From assembly GCA_011799875.1 (NCBI GenBank), contig CM022303.1:278514904-278578903 (forward strand): 64,000 nt of DNA, written 5' to 3'. Positions within the stretch are counted from its first letter, which is position 1, and each line of letters begins with the position of its first letter. A model generated the notes under the pieces. The model saw nothing but the letters and a program-made list of their open reading frames with translations, ran no database searches and was not told where the DNA came from. Source of the stretch: Thinopyrum elongatum. Taxonomy: Eukaryota; Streptophyta; Magnoliopsida; Poales; Poaceae. The position numbers and the translations under genes are program-made. Shown here piece after piece: positions 25,715-37,925 of this stretch.

Positions 25715-28700
25715 TGTAACACCCTGGTTTCCGCTCCCTGTTTTTTTTCCTTCACGGGATTTGACTCCCGTCTTTTTCCTCGGTGTTATCGGATTTCTTT
25801 AGCTCTTGGGTATATGAAGATGGTCATTTAACCTTGCCTTCCCTATCCAACCAGAGATTCTCTCCAGTCCAACCTTGCCACCCAAGTTATATTCTCAGGG
25901 TTTTGCCACCGAAACCCTACCTTCCGAGTTGCCAGAAGGGAAAACCCTAATCTCTTCCGTTACAAAGGAACCCCAATTTCCTTTGATCTGCTGACTCCCA
26001 AACTTCTCCCAGTGATCATCCTTTATCTATAAACCCTGGATATGCAAAAATATTGCCAAGTCATTTGCAATATTTTTCATTTATAATTAATTCATTTTTC
26101 TGCCAGTTAAAGGAATTAAATCCAGGAAAATATCTATCCATCTCCAAAGTTCATGAAAACTTGTGGAGATATTCTTTGTGATCATATGGAGCTCCCATAA
26201 AAATATTGGCCATAATTAAATTAGGGAAATTGCATTTTCCTATTTAATGCCAATATTGCATTTTGGGCAGTTTCTAAAGGAACTACCATTTTGGTAGCCA
26301 GGAAGAATCCCAAATAAATTTTGGAGCTTCTCCTATCCATATCTTCACCATTTCATAAGAACCCAAGTTCCATAGTTCAAAGTTTGAGCACAGCATCCAT
26401 TTGCAAATTCTGTCCAGATTTTCAGTTTGCAAAGGAAGTGCTTGAACCCTTGATCCATTTGAGCTGAAATTTTTCATGGTGGTTAACATTGACAAATCAC
26501 TCATGGAAACCAAAAACCAGCTCAATCCATCCATCCATGCTTCCACAGAAATTTTTCTAAGTTTCTGTTCAGATTGCTTGTCTGTGAAGGAAGTACCATC
26601 ATAGATGATCACAATGAGCTGAAACTTTTCCAATATCTCTATATATCCAAATCATCACCCTACACCAAATTTCAGCCCAATCCATGTAGCCATTTTTCCC
26701 CAGCATCATCATCTTCCTTTCTGGAAAGATTGCATGGTTACAAAGGAAGTGCTATCTATATTGCTTAATTTGATCTGAAATTTTACCAGGGTAGTCACCT
26801 TGATAGATCATTGCTCCATGCCAAGACCCAGCTCATTTCACTCAGTGATCTCTCCATAAATCTCTACAAACACCTTGCTGTCAGAATCTTCTTCTGCAAG
26901 TTTCACCCACCCCAGAGCCCTCCAGTTGATCCCAACTTCATATCTTATTTATTTGAGCTGCGAGGAGAGTGTTGGACAAGGTCCTAGAGCCATCCGGTGC
27001 CCTGGACACGCGGTGCCCTTAGTGACCACACAGAGAGCGCGCCAAAATGGCGCTCTGCACTTTGTCAGCCCCGTTCGGTCACCTCCGGCCAGCCTTCGCT
27101 TGTCCGGGCATGTCTGGTGGCTCCCCGACGTCCACGTACACCTCTCCCGCACCTTCTCCCCTCTTCTTTCCTTCTCCTCACGCCACGGCAGTCGCCGTCG
27201 TGGCACTGTCCCGTCCGTGAGCGTCGTCGTCTTCCCCTTCCATTGGCTCCTTCCTCCCTGAGCCGTCCACTCCCTCTGTCACGCGTCAAGTTGGCACCTC
27301 TCCCCGCTCGCCACCTCGCCGGAGCGCCAGTAAGTGGCTAAGGACGCCACGGCGGCCATCCTCATCGCCACGCCATAGCCGGCTATAAAAGTCGAGGCCG
27401 GAGCCTCCCCGAGCTCACCAAACCCCGTCAGCCTCCTCCCCACTTCCCCTAGTCCTCGCCAGCACCCTAGCCCGGCCAAACCCCTTGCCGGAGCTCGCAA
27501 ATTTCCGACGAGCTCAACCCATGGCTCCGCCACCAATCCCGACCTCCGGCCATTCCCCGCCTCCCCTAGACCGTCCACTGGACTTCCCGATCCCGTGGAC
27601 CACCTCCACCCCTCGCCTGGCCTCCTCGCTCACCGGCGCGCCATGCCCATCTTCGCCGGAGCCGCCGTCCGCCGTAGCCGAACCCTCGCTCGACTCGGCC
27701 CTTCCCGCTCACCGTGAACCTGCTCTCTGGATGCGCCGCATCACCGGGAACACTCCGGTGGCCGGACCTTGGCCGGAGGTGGCCTGTGCTGCCGGGACGG
27801 GTGTCGGCACCGAGCTCCGCCTCTGCTTCAGCCGCGCACAGGCGCGCGAGGAGGGCGACGACCCTGCCTAAGGGCTCGGCTCGTCAGCAGCCCAGCTCCC
27901 CTCTGTTTTTTTAAGTGGAGGCAGCAGTTGGGCCGGCCCAGTAGAGCGACAGAGCACAGTAGCCGCAGCGGCAGTTTCGGCCAAGGGGCAATAGTGCCGT
28001 TTTTCTTTTTCCAGAAAACCCAGCCAGGGACCTGATGGTAAATATTTTCTTTACAGAAAGGTCCCTCCCACTTCAAACAACCACATCTTTTTCCTCGTAA
28101 CTCCGAATCAGGTGAAACCAATGCCCACATCTTCGTTTCATCGAACCCATTCTGATGAGGTCACTTTCATAATGTTGACACATTCTAAAAATGACCATTT
28201 TGCCCTTGCCCTTCAACAGTCCCCTCCGAGGGAGAATAGTTTCCGGCGATCCTTTCCGCGGACTCTTCACACTTCTTCCCGTAGTATTCCTCGACCCCCA
28301 GGCAAGCCGACCATCTGATATATGCCCTAAAGCATTGCTCTGTGTTATTCTTGCATGTTTAATTAATGATTATGCCTATGATAGAAATAATTAAACTTTT
28401 GCTAGATTGCACTTACTGTTTACATTACTTGCATTAGGTTGTTATACTGCATAGTTATTGCCACCTCAACTTGTTGTGATAGATAACCATGCTTGCTAAA
28501 TGATGGCTAAAGATAAACCTAGTCGGTTGATCCAGAGTCACCTGTCCGGACTTATCCGTGCAGCCACATTTGCCGATATGGGACGACCTTGACTTGGTCT
28601 GGCTTCGGGCTCTTTCACCGGTACCACCAGCTAGGGAAGGTTATGCGTGCACGCTACCCTGGCCCGGTAGGCGGCGATAACCTTGTGAGCCCAGTTGATT

Positions 28701-29773
28701 GTTTAACCCGGGAGTCCCCGTTTGGGACAGTTTAGTTGGCCACGACGGTGGCAGGTGTCACGAGGTGACACAAGGGCCACCCAGGGCAGGACTCCGGGGG
28801 AGGATGATTGCCGGTGGTACGATGGAGGAGTCACGGGTTAGGCAGGTTTCGTTGGAGCAACACTGGTCCACCCGAATGGGATCACGAGGCCAGGTGCTCC
28901 ATGGTGTGGGTAAAGTGTGCAACCTCTGCAGAGTGTAAGAATCTATTCGAATAGCCGCGTCCACGGTATTGGACAGTCCGTCCAGGCCTCACTAGGTGGT
29001 CAACCGTAACAGTGATAATAATGATGGAAGAACTCACCTTATGATCGAAAGTACTCAGTGGATCATGAGTATTTCGAGGGTTGTGAGACAACCCGTAAGA
29101 GAGTAAGTTTATCAGACTTACAAAGAAGATGCATAGACATCGGATGGTGTCAGGAATATGTTATGATAGCCAGGGAATGGCTATGAAAGAGATGGTCAGA
29201 TGACCAAAAGAGTTGCATTGGATCCTGATATTGTTCGGAATATGGATTATTTACTTGATATGCTTTACATTATTATATTTACCTTAGTAGTATCTTGCTA
29301 GATAATCCCGTTACATCATAATGATTAATATTGGTAGATAGGTATGCTATGCCATGATCATTAATGTTGCTCTAATAACAAATGCATGCTTGAATGCCAT
29401 GGATTGCTTTTCTTGGTGTATATGTTAGTTTGGTTTGCTTGTGAGTACATTCAAAAGTACTCAGCGGCCTTTAACGTGGCCAGGTTCACATAAGGATCCG
29501 TCGTCCGTCGTCGAGGAGCCGGAGTGTTCGCGGGCTAGAAGAGTAACCCAGTCAGATCCCTGTGGATTGGAGCCGCACCAGGACCATGCTACCTTAGATA
29601 GAGCTTTTCCGCTGCCATCACCTCTTGTAAGATATCATGTAAGACTCATATATCCATTAATAGAAATGCCTGTGTTCATGATACTTGTTGTAAGCGCGCA
29701 TGCCAGAGTGATTTCCTGGGCTGGTATGTGCGGCGACCGTCTGGCTACAGTGGTAATCAGGCGAGGCGCCACA
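25715..29773 (+). repeat. 5' LTR of the LARD (4059 bp)
   Basis: It starts TGTAACACCC and ends CCACA. Relative to the 3' LTR it has an extra ~28 bp near 26265-26292, flanked by a repeated 'ATTTTGG', and a few small indels. Substitutions are at the level of a few percent. A TATA box (TATAAAA, 27384-27390) stands before a GC-rich leader (27400-27880). The frames in that leader differ between the LTRs and are not treated as genes. Confidence 0.92.
27384..27390 (+). promoter_or_regulatory. TATA box in LARD 5' LTR
   Basis: GGCTATAAAAG stands in a GC-rich setting and is conserved at 34360-34366 in the other LTR. Its position, mid-LTR before a GC-rich leader, fits a Pol II promoter for genomic RNA synthesis. 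Confidence 0.6.
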
Positions 29774-29778
29774 ACGGA

Positions 29779-29790
29779 TGGTATCAGAGC
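29779..29790 (+). other. LARD primer binding site, tRNA-Met type
   Basis: TGGTATCAGAGC lies five bases after the 5' LTR end. It is identical to the PBS of the Tekay-like element (minus strand, 9346-9357). Confidence 0.9.
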
Positions 29791-32727
29791 AGCCAGGCTG
29801 ACTGTAGGTTACCCTAGCTAGACTTTGTTGTCTTGTGCTTAGTAGAAAGCCCAGATGGATTTCAGCCATCTTTGCCAAACAGGCACGGCTACTATTGATC
29901 ATAAGGCAACCCCATAGGTTTTTGGCTCCATCAGACCCCAACTCTCGTGGTCTTTGCCTCCGGTGTGAAATGCTCGCACCCGGCAATGACCCATGAGCCC
30001 TGAACCCCTAGGTAAACCAGATATCCTTACCTTGCTTGCTAACCATGGTATTTCTCTTCTTACTCTAGTTTCCTTTGGGAAACGCTTATAAATTCTATTC
30101 TTTTCCCCGACAACCTTAGGATCGTTGACTAAGCCATTTTGGCTATGATCATGCATCGAGTGTGATGTTCCCTAAGGAAGTAGTAGGAGCTCGACACCAG
30201 TGCTACCAGGAGCATTGTGTGGTTTTGCTTCTAAATCCTTAGAGGTACATCGAGTGCGCTATACTAGTTATACTAGTGGATCCTCGGCCACATGTGAAAG
30301 GTCCGCAAATATTTGAGCTTTATGTGCTTTTTGGTTTTCACGGTTTTTGTTTCTTTTGTCGGTTTCGTTTCTTCGCTCCAAGTGGATCCATCCGCAAGTG
30401 CCATCAAGAAGACCAGCATACAACTTGGATAATGCCCAATAATCCAAATTCGGCGAGAGTCATGCCAAGTCAATTGACTGATATTCAGAACATTATTACC
30501 GGATCTGTCAAGAATGAAAAATGGGTCAGAAGAAGAATCTATGTGCAACAGACAAGGCCAGAATATACCTGAGAGAGTGTGCCTTAGAACAGATCACGCC
30601 TAAGAAGCAGTCAGATGAGTTACCAAGAATGAATACCAGCAAGGACAAATGATTCCGTCCTCGACACAAGGATTCTTCGGTCAGTGGGGTTAACCTTGAG
30701 TTTTTTTCAATGGACTCCAGAATCACCTATTAACCACCGAAGACATATTTCAAAAATGTGGATGTGCCAAGAGCAACAACAAAACACCGGTACGTTGGTA
30801 CAAATTGCAAAGGAAATCTTGAAGTTCACCGGTGCGTATCCAAAAAAATTCGGGCACTGTGACAAGGTTTACAAGGAGTTGCCCAGAATCAATGAGAACT
30901 TCACATGCTTGGAATGCTCAGCTGAACCGAATGGAATTATCCATCAACTGCTTATTATCGGCAACACTTGGTTTGAATGCAAAGGGTATTCCGAATTAAT
31001 TATCAACATGAGGCATGCATCAGTTCTGCAACCTTTACAGCAGCAATGATCAGACCAGCAGAAGGACAAGCGGTGTGCCCGTTCAACAGAATATGTTCAG
31101 TCAAGGTATGGCCTATACCAAGTTTGACTCCGCTATGGGTAAATTCCGGATACTTCGGAAGGAAGCCAAAATCGGCCATAGATCCGACCGCGTACACAGT
31201 GAAAAGCTTCTGGTATAAGGAACCCAGCCTTCCTTCGCAAGCTACTAGACTGCCAATCTTCCTCGGTACGGCACTCGGTGGGAAAATCTTCTGGGGTATG
31301 GCACTCCCATCTTTCTCAGCATGCTACCGCGGAAAGCCTCCAGCATAAGACACCTGAACGTCCACAGCAAGCCACATGAAGGAAAGCTTTTAAGGTACGA
31401 TACCCAGCCTTCTTCAGCACATTACCCGGGCAGAAGCTTCGAGCATAAGGAATTCAGCCTTCTTCAACACACCATCGTGCCCACAACGAGCTTGTTAGAA
31501 GCATGAACTAGTCTGGACACACCCGTTTGCCTCAGAACTCAGTGGTTATGAAAGGATTTATCCTACACCTGCAGATGTTGTGAGCATGCAGTCCAGTGGA
31601 TTATTTCATGCGAGCCACTCATCGGGAATGACTGTGTTCAGAGAAACATTAGCCACATGTTGAAAAGAAGAATACGAGCACAGTAACCCCTACGAGATAT
31701 GCAAGAGCAAGTTATGAGAACAAGCCCGACAAGCCGGGAAAACAATCAAGAAGCCGTATTGGCAGGTCATGACAGGTCCATCAAAGGAATCTTCAAGAAT
31801 AAAGAAGTGATGGACAAACAACCTCCGTGACGGTCAACAAGATACAGTTCCATGAACAGAGTGATATTGATAACCCTTGTCAGACTTTTGCATATACGGC
31901 CACAACAATGCAGCCAGCATGTCATACTCATCCGAAATACGGGCCATCAACCAAGGTACGAGGCTATGCTCCAAAGATACACCGATGGTAGCAATACTAT
32001 GTTCAGTTCAGTAGTCATAGCATGGACTATAGAGGCTATATATATGACAGACCCATCTCCACGAGCGACAGAGTTTGAAACAAGACATTCAGATAGAATG
32101 GCTCAAAGCACGTCAGCACCAACAGCTCGTAGACATCATGGCATCATTGAAATAAGAGATTACTGTCTATGATTACTTTGTGATCATGCCTAACATTTCA
32201 GTTGGGGATATAGCAGCAATAGCTCGGTCATGCAGTTCTTTGAATTATGGATCACCTAAGGATAAAAGTCAGAATGCATAAGACAGAAGGAAATGTCAGT
32301 ATGGGACACACAGCCAGATTGAGCATTCTGACGCGGCAAAAAGAAAGCCACTCCCACTCACTCGAGGCCATACGAGCATGTGAGCCCTGGTACCAGAAAA
32401 AGGAAGTGTTGCCCTTGACTGTCAGGATATGAAACATCGCAATAAAACCCGAAGCAGTTACTTACAGGCCTGGAAACCGAGCTGTTTGTTGGTATTACCC
32501 GTTACCCCACCCAGCAACACCACTATCCGGACGAAAGGTACACCTGACAGGAAAGAGAAGGGTTCAAGGAAAGTTGTGTGCAGAGACAACACCTGGTCCA
32601 TCAGAAGAGGCAGTTAAAAGGGCAGAGAACCAACGAAGACGAGATCGCTGATGGATCCAAGTCGCACACAGGTAAGTCCCCCTTCACCGGGAAGTAAGCC
32701 CGGAAATCTCGAGGACGAGATTTTCTT
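29791..32727 (+). other. Non-coding internal region of the LARD
   Basis: There are no frames longer than about 125 codons and no retroviral motifs on either strand. It contains a degenerate tandem repeat (31200-31480). The rest shows nothing I can assign. In LARDs this region is thought to act as RNA, through packaging and dimerisation signals (family knowledge, not shown here). Confidence 0.7.
31200..31480 (+). repeat. Degenerate ~50-bp tandem repeat inside the LARD
   Basis: About five units share the pattern AAGCTTCTGGTATAAGGAAC followed by CCAGCCTTCTTC and GCA..CTACC. Units begin near 31203, 31285, 31333, 31382 and 31432. Identity between units is moderate, so the array is old or under loose constraint. 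Confidence 0.6.
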
Positions 32728-32740
32728 AAGGGGGGTAGGT
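32728..32740 (+). other. LARD polypurine tract
   Basis: AAGGGGGGTAGGT lies immediately before the 3' LTR start at 32742. It is the expected primer for plus-strand DNA synthesis. Confidence 0.85.
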
Positions 32741-32741
32741 T

Positions 32742-35700
32742 TGTAACACCCTGGTTTCCACTCCCTTTTTTTTCCTTCGCGGGATTTGATTCCTGTCTTT
32801 ATCCTCGGTGTTATCGGATTTCTTTAGCTCTTAGGTATATGAAGATGGTCATTTAACCTTGCCTTCCGTATCCAACCAGAGATTCTCTCCAGTCCAACCT
32901 TGCCACCCAAGATATATTCTCAGGGTTTTGCCACCGAAACCCTACCTTCCGAGTTGCTGGAAGGGAAAACCCTAATCTCTTCCATTACAAAGGAACCCCA
33001 ATTTCTTTTGATCTGCTGACTCCCAAACTTCTCCCAGTGATCATCCTTTATCTATAAACCTATGCAAAAATATTGCCAAGTCATTTGCAATATTTTTCAT
33101 TTATAATAATTCATTTTTCTGCCAGTTAAAGGAATTAAATCCAGGAAAATATCTATCCATCTCCAAAGTTCATGAAAACTTGTGGAGATATTCTTTGTGA
33201 TCATATGGAGCTCCCATAAAAATATTGGCCATAATTAAATTAGGGAAATTGCATTTTCCTATTTAATGCCAATATTGTATTTTGGTAGCCAGGAAGAATC
33301 CCAAATAACTTTTGGAGCTTCTCCTATCCATATCTTCACCATTTCCACTAGAACCCAAGTTCCATAGTTCAAAGTTTGAGCACAACATCCATTTGCAAAT
33401 TCTGTCCAGTTTTTCAGTTTGCAAAGGAAGTGCTTGAACCCTTGATCCATTTGAGCTGAAATTTTTCATGGTGGTTAACATTGACAAATCACTCATAGAA
33501 ACCAAAAACCAGCTCAATCCATCCATCCATGCTTCCACAGCAATTTTTCTAAGTTTCTGTTCAGATTGCTTGTCTGTGAAGGAAGTACCTTCATAGATGA
33601 TCACAATGAGCTGAAACTTTTCCAGTATCTCCATATATCCAAATCATCACCCTACACCAAATTTCAGCCTCATCCATGTAGCCATTTTTCCCCAGCATCA
33701 TCATCTTCCTTTCTGGCCAGATTGCATGGTTACAAAGGAAGTGCTATCTATATTGCCTAATTTGATCTGAAAATTTACCAGGGTAGTCACCTTGGTAGAT
33801 CATTGCTCCATGCCAAGAACCAGCTCATTTCACTCAGTGATCTCTCCAGAAATCTCTACAAACACCTTGCTATCATAATCTTTTTCTGCAAGTTTCACCC
33901 ACCCCAGAGCCTTCCAGTTGATCCCAGCTTCATATGTTATCTATTTGAGCAGCGAGGAGAGTGTTGGACAAGGTCCTAGAGCCATCCGGTGCCCTTGGTG
34001 ACCACGCAGAGAGCGCGCCAAAATGGCGCTCTGCACTTCATCAGCCCCGTTCGGTCACCTCCGGCCAGCCTTCGCTTGTCCGGGCATGTTTGGGGGCTCC
34101 GCGACGTCCACGTACCCCTCTCCCGCACCTTCTTCCCTCTTCTTTCCTTCTCCTCACGCCACGGCAGTCGTCGCCGTGGCACTGTCCCGTTCGTGAGCTT
34201 CGTCGTCTTCCCCTTCCGTTGGCTCCTTCCTCCCTGAGCCGTCCACTCCCTTTGTCGCGCGTCAGGTCGGCACCTCTCCCCACTCGCCACCTCGCCGGAG
34301 CGCCAGTAAGTGGCTAAGGACGCCACGGCGGCCATCCTCATCGCCACGCCATGTCCGGCTATAAAAGCCGAGGCCGGCGCCTTCCCGAGCTCACCAAACC
34401 CCCTCAGCCTCCTTCCCACTTCCCCTAGACCTCGCTAGCACCCTCGCCCGGCCAAACCCCTCGTCGGAGCTCGCAAATTTCCGGCGAGCTCAACCCACGG
34501 CTCCGCCACCAATCCCCACCTCCGGCCATTCCCCGCCTCCCCTAGACCTTCCACTGGACTTCCCGATCTCCGTGGACCACCTCCACCCCCTCGCCTGGCA
34601 TCCTCGCTCACCGGAGTGCCATGCCCATCTTCGCCAGAGCCGCCGTCCGCCGCAGCCGAACCCTCCCTCGCCTCGGCCCTTCCCGCCCGCCGTGAACCTG
34701 CTCTCTGGATGCGCCGCATCACGGGGAACACTCTGGTGGCCGGACCTCGGTCGGAGGTGGCCGGTGCTGCCGGGACAGGCGCCGGCACCGAGCACCGCCT
34801 CTGCTTTGGCGGCGCATAGGCGCGCGAGGAGGGCGACGACCCTGCATGTGGGCTCGGCTCGTCAGCAGCCCAGCTCCCCTTTGTTTTTTTAAGTGGAGGC
34901 AGCGGTTGGGCTGGCCCAGTAGAGCGGCAGAGCACAGTAGCCGCAGCGGCAGTTTCGACCCAGGGGGAAAATAGTGCCATTTTTCTTTTTCCAGAAAACC
35001 CAGCCAGGGACCCAATGGTAAATATTTTCTTTACAGAAAGGTCCCTCCCGCTTCAAACAACCACATCTTTTTCCTCGTAACTCCGAATCAGGTGAAACCA
35101 ATGCCCACATCTTGGTTTCATCAAACCCGTTCCGATGAGGCCACTTTCATAATGTTGACACATTCTGAAAATGACCATTTTGCCCTTGCCCTTCAACAGT
35201 CCCCTCCGAGGGAGAATAGTTTTCGGCGATCCTTTCCGCGGACTCTTGACACTTCTTCCCTGAGTATTCCTCGACCCCCAGGCAAGCCGACCATCTGATA
35301 TATGCCCTAAAGCATTGCTCTGTGTTATTCTTGCATGTTTAATTAATGATTATGCCTGTGATAGAAATAATTAAACTTCTGCTAGATTGCACTTACTGTT
35401 TACATTACTTGCGTTAGGTTGTTATAATGCATAATTACTGCCACCTCAACTTGTTGTGATAGATAACCATGCTTGCTAAATGATGGCTAAAGCTAAACCT
35501 AGTCGGTTGATCCAGAGTCACCTGTCCAGACTTATCCGTGCAGCCACATTTGCCGGTATGGGACGGCCTTGACTTGGTCTGGCTTCGTGCTCTTTCACCG
35601 GTACCACCAGCTAGGGAAGGTTATGCGTGCGCGCTACCCTGGCCCAGTAGGCGGCGATAACCTTGTGAGCCCAGTTGATTGTTTAACCCGGGAGTCCCCG

Positions 35701-36753
35701 TTTGGGACAGTTTATTTGGCCACGATGGTGGCAGGTGTCATGAGGTGGCACAGGGGCCACCTAGGGCAGGACTCCGGGGGAGGATGATTGCCGATGGTAC
35801 GATGGAGGAGTCACGGGTTAGGCAGGTTTCGTTGGAGCAACACTGGTCCACCCGAATGGGATCACGAGGCCAGGTGCTCCATGGTGTGGGTAAAGTGCGC
35901 AACCTCTGCAGAGTGTAAGAATATATTCGAATAGCTGCGTCCATGGTATTGGGCAGTCCGTCCAGGCCTCACTAGGTGGTCAACCGTAACAGTGATAATA
36001 ATGATGGAAGAACTCGCCTTATGATCGAAAGTACTCAGTGGATCATGAGTATTTCGAGGGTTGTGAGACAACCCGTAAGAGAGTAAGTTTATTAGACTTA
36101 CAAAGGAGATGCATAGACATCAGATGGTGTCAGGAATATGTTATGATAGCCAGCGAATGGCTGTGAAAGAGATGGTCAGATGACCAAAAGAGTTGGATTG
36201 GATCCTGATATTGTTCGGAATATGGATTATTTACTTCATATGCTTTACATTATTATATTTACCTTAGTAGTATCTTGCTAGATAATCCTATTACATCATA
36301 ATGATTAATATTGCTACATAGGTATGCTATGCCATGATCATTAATGTTGCTCTAATAACAATTGCATGCTTGAATGCCATGGATTGCTTTGCTTGGTGTA
36401 TATGTTAGTTTGGTTTGCTTGCGAATACATTCAAAAGCACTCAGCGACCTTTAATGTGGCCAGGTTCACATAAGGATCCGTCGTCCGTCGTCGAGGAGCC
36501 GGAGTGTTCGCGGGCTAGAAGAGTAACCCAGTCAGATCCCTGTGGATTGGAGCCGCTCCAGGATCATGCTGCCTTAGATAGAGCTTTTTCGCTGTATTCA
36601 CCTCTTGTAAGATATCATGTAAGACTCATATATCCATTAATAGAAATGCCTGTTTTCATGATACTTGTTGTAAGCGCCCATGCCAGAGTGATTTCCTGGG
36701 CTGGTATGTGCGGCGACCGTCTGGCTATAGTGGTAATCAGGCGGGGCACCACA
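32742..36753 (+). repeat. 3' LTR of the LARD (4012 bp)
   Basis: It starts TGTAACACCC and ends CCACA, followed by the TSD attcg at 36754-36758. Its TATA box is at 34360-34366. It is co-linear with 25715-29773 apart from small indels. Confidence 0.92.
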
Positions 36754-37244
36754 ATTCGCTATTCAAATCTAGAAATAATTTCCTCCTTCACGTCAGTGTT
36801 GACCATGGTACTAGTACCTTTTATCCAAATATAGCAATCCAAATTTCCAAATTAGTCGACAGCATGTTCAAAAACCCCCACCCTCCCAGATAGAAAAGAG
36901 GATTCTAGGAACATACAGTGCGCGTTTTAAAATCATGTGTTAGTATGAGAAGGAACAAGTGTGGCATCTCGCCGAGGGCGCAGAAACCTGTAGGGTCCTC
37001 ACACTTTGGGCACTGCAAATGAAACACACTAGATTCAGTAGGAAGAAATGCATCAACGGCGGCGGCTGCCATCCTAGGATTACCCGCGACCAAGGGACTA
37101 GGATTTATCGGGGATGGATGAAGAATTCGTACCTGGTTCTCCATGAGAAAACCCTACGCAATCGCCAAGAGGGGGTTTTCTCTGAACAAGCAGACGAGGA
37201 AGAAGGGGATTCAGGCCCAGTGAAATATTGCTGCTTTGCTCGTC

Positions 37245-37390
37245 CAGCTTACTGCTAAAGCTAGAAAGGTGGGGTTTTTTGTGATTTGACGGCTCATTGG
37301 GCATTACTACGGTGCTACGACCGGGGTGAGTCTACCGTGCAGTTGTGCACTCTAATTTGGTGCATGGCACGTGGACCCCATTGCCGAATG
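37245..37390 (-). promoter_or_regulatory. Conserved upstream block of B3-like gene 1
   Basis: The block begins ~100 bp before the proposed ATG (37144) and matches 54228-54380 upstream of gene 2 and, more weakly, 62455-62515. The conserved core on the minus strand is GCCCAATGAGCCGTCAAATC. It holds a CCAAT-like box and a GTCAAA sequence that could be read as a W-box core. It covers the likely promoter and 5' leader. The function is inferred from position and conservation only. Confidence 0.5.
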
Positions 37391-37925
37391 CCCAACATAT
37401 CAGCGATAGGAAGTAGAAAGGGAGGAGTAACTAGTTACACATAAATATATTTTTCACTGAGAGATACTCCCTCTGTAAAGAAATATAAAAATCTTTTATA
37501 TCACAACTTTATACATAAGAAAAATCAAGGGGAATATATATAACATAATATGGGGGTTCAGCTGAGAATATAATACTCAGACAAGCTCACGGTTCTGGAC
37601 TTTGGGCCACAGGACGGTGGGCCTACATTTTTGGGGGCCCATGTGTTCTAACTCAGCGCATTTCATATTGCAAGTGATCGGTACGGCGCTGGTTTTAGAT
37701 GCTGTCGCAAGGCGAATACAGAAAATTAAATAAAGCACGACAACTGTTAGAATGAAATCGAACGATAGTTCCTAACCAGCAATCAGAGTTGCAATTCTTT
37801 CACGATATCCTATGTGATAAATAATACTGTCGTACTACTTATACACACAGGACACTTGTTTCACCATGCCATATTATTACATCAAAAGCTCTTGGAGGAT
37901 AGATGAGTTCGGCAGTTGCGTGCTG
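37391..37925. other. Intergenic stretch between the B3-like genes, with a Stowaway-like MITE end
   Basis: TACTCCCTCTGTAAAGAAAT at 37467 resembles one end of a Stowaway MITE inserted at TA, but I find no matching second end. An A/T-rich tract surrounds it (37440-37560). Nothing else is recognised before the stop codon of gene 2 at 37926. Confidence 0.45.

Larger units (their letters stand above)
25715..36753 (+). mobile_element. LARD-type non-autonomous gypsy element, complete, 11.04 kb
   Basis: It has two long LTRs (4059 and 4012 bp), a tRNA-Met PBS, a polypurine tract and a perfect 5-bp TSD. The 2968-bp internal region (29774-32741) has no gag, RT or integrase frame. Long LTRs around a non-coding centre define a large retrotransposon derivative (LARD). 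The tail 'cgaggacgagattttc' before the 3' LTR, the TGTAACACC LTR start and the PBS match the Tekay-like element of this window, so enzymes may come from such an element (inference). It is not the barley Sukkula sequence as far as I can recognise. It lies antisense to the host gene. Confidence 0.9.
24682..37144 (-). pseudogene. B3-like gene 1, five exons, intron 2 carries an 11-kb retrotransposon, one in-frame stop
   Basis: Minus-strand exons with GT..AG borders are 37144-37133, 37012-36917, 25678-25396, 25227-25010 and 24897-24682. All phases fit (codons 4, 32, 94+1/3, 72+2/3, 71 plus stop). Introns 1, 3 and 4 are about 110-170 bp. The product (~274 codons) has a CPKC motif at residue 5 and a B3-like fold pattern from about residue 20. 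That pattern includes LFLLILTHDF, GYKFLV, GRNWINFL and a second-half strand FTVIFHP. A second B3-like pattern covers about 185-265 (VRLAL, ISLEGEKKLIHGWSQI, GQKVMLMLF). B3 proteins are plant nuclear DNA-binding factors. A TGA at 25475-25477 interrupts the first domain. Intron 2 would be about 195 bp without the insertion. The family call rests on pattern recognition only. Confidence 0.7.

Noticed and set aside
27485..27871. 128-codon frame in the LARD LTR leader (and overlapping frames at 34435-34980)
   Set aside because: The frame is not preserved between the two LTRs and overlaps antisense frames. The composition is that of a GC-rich leader.
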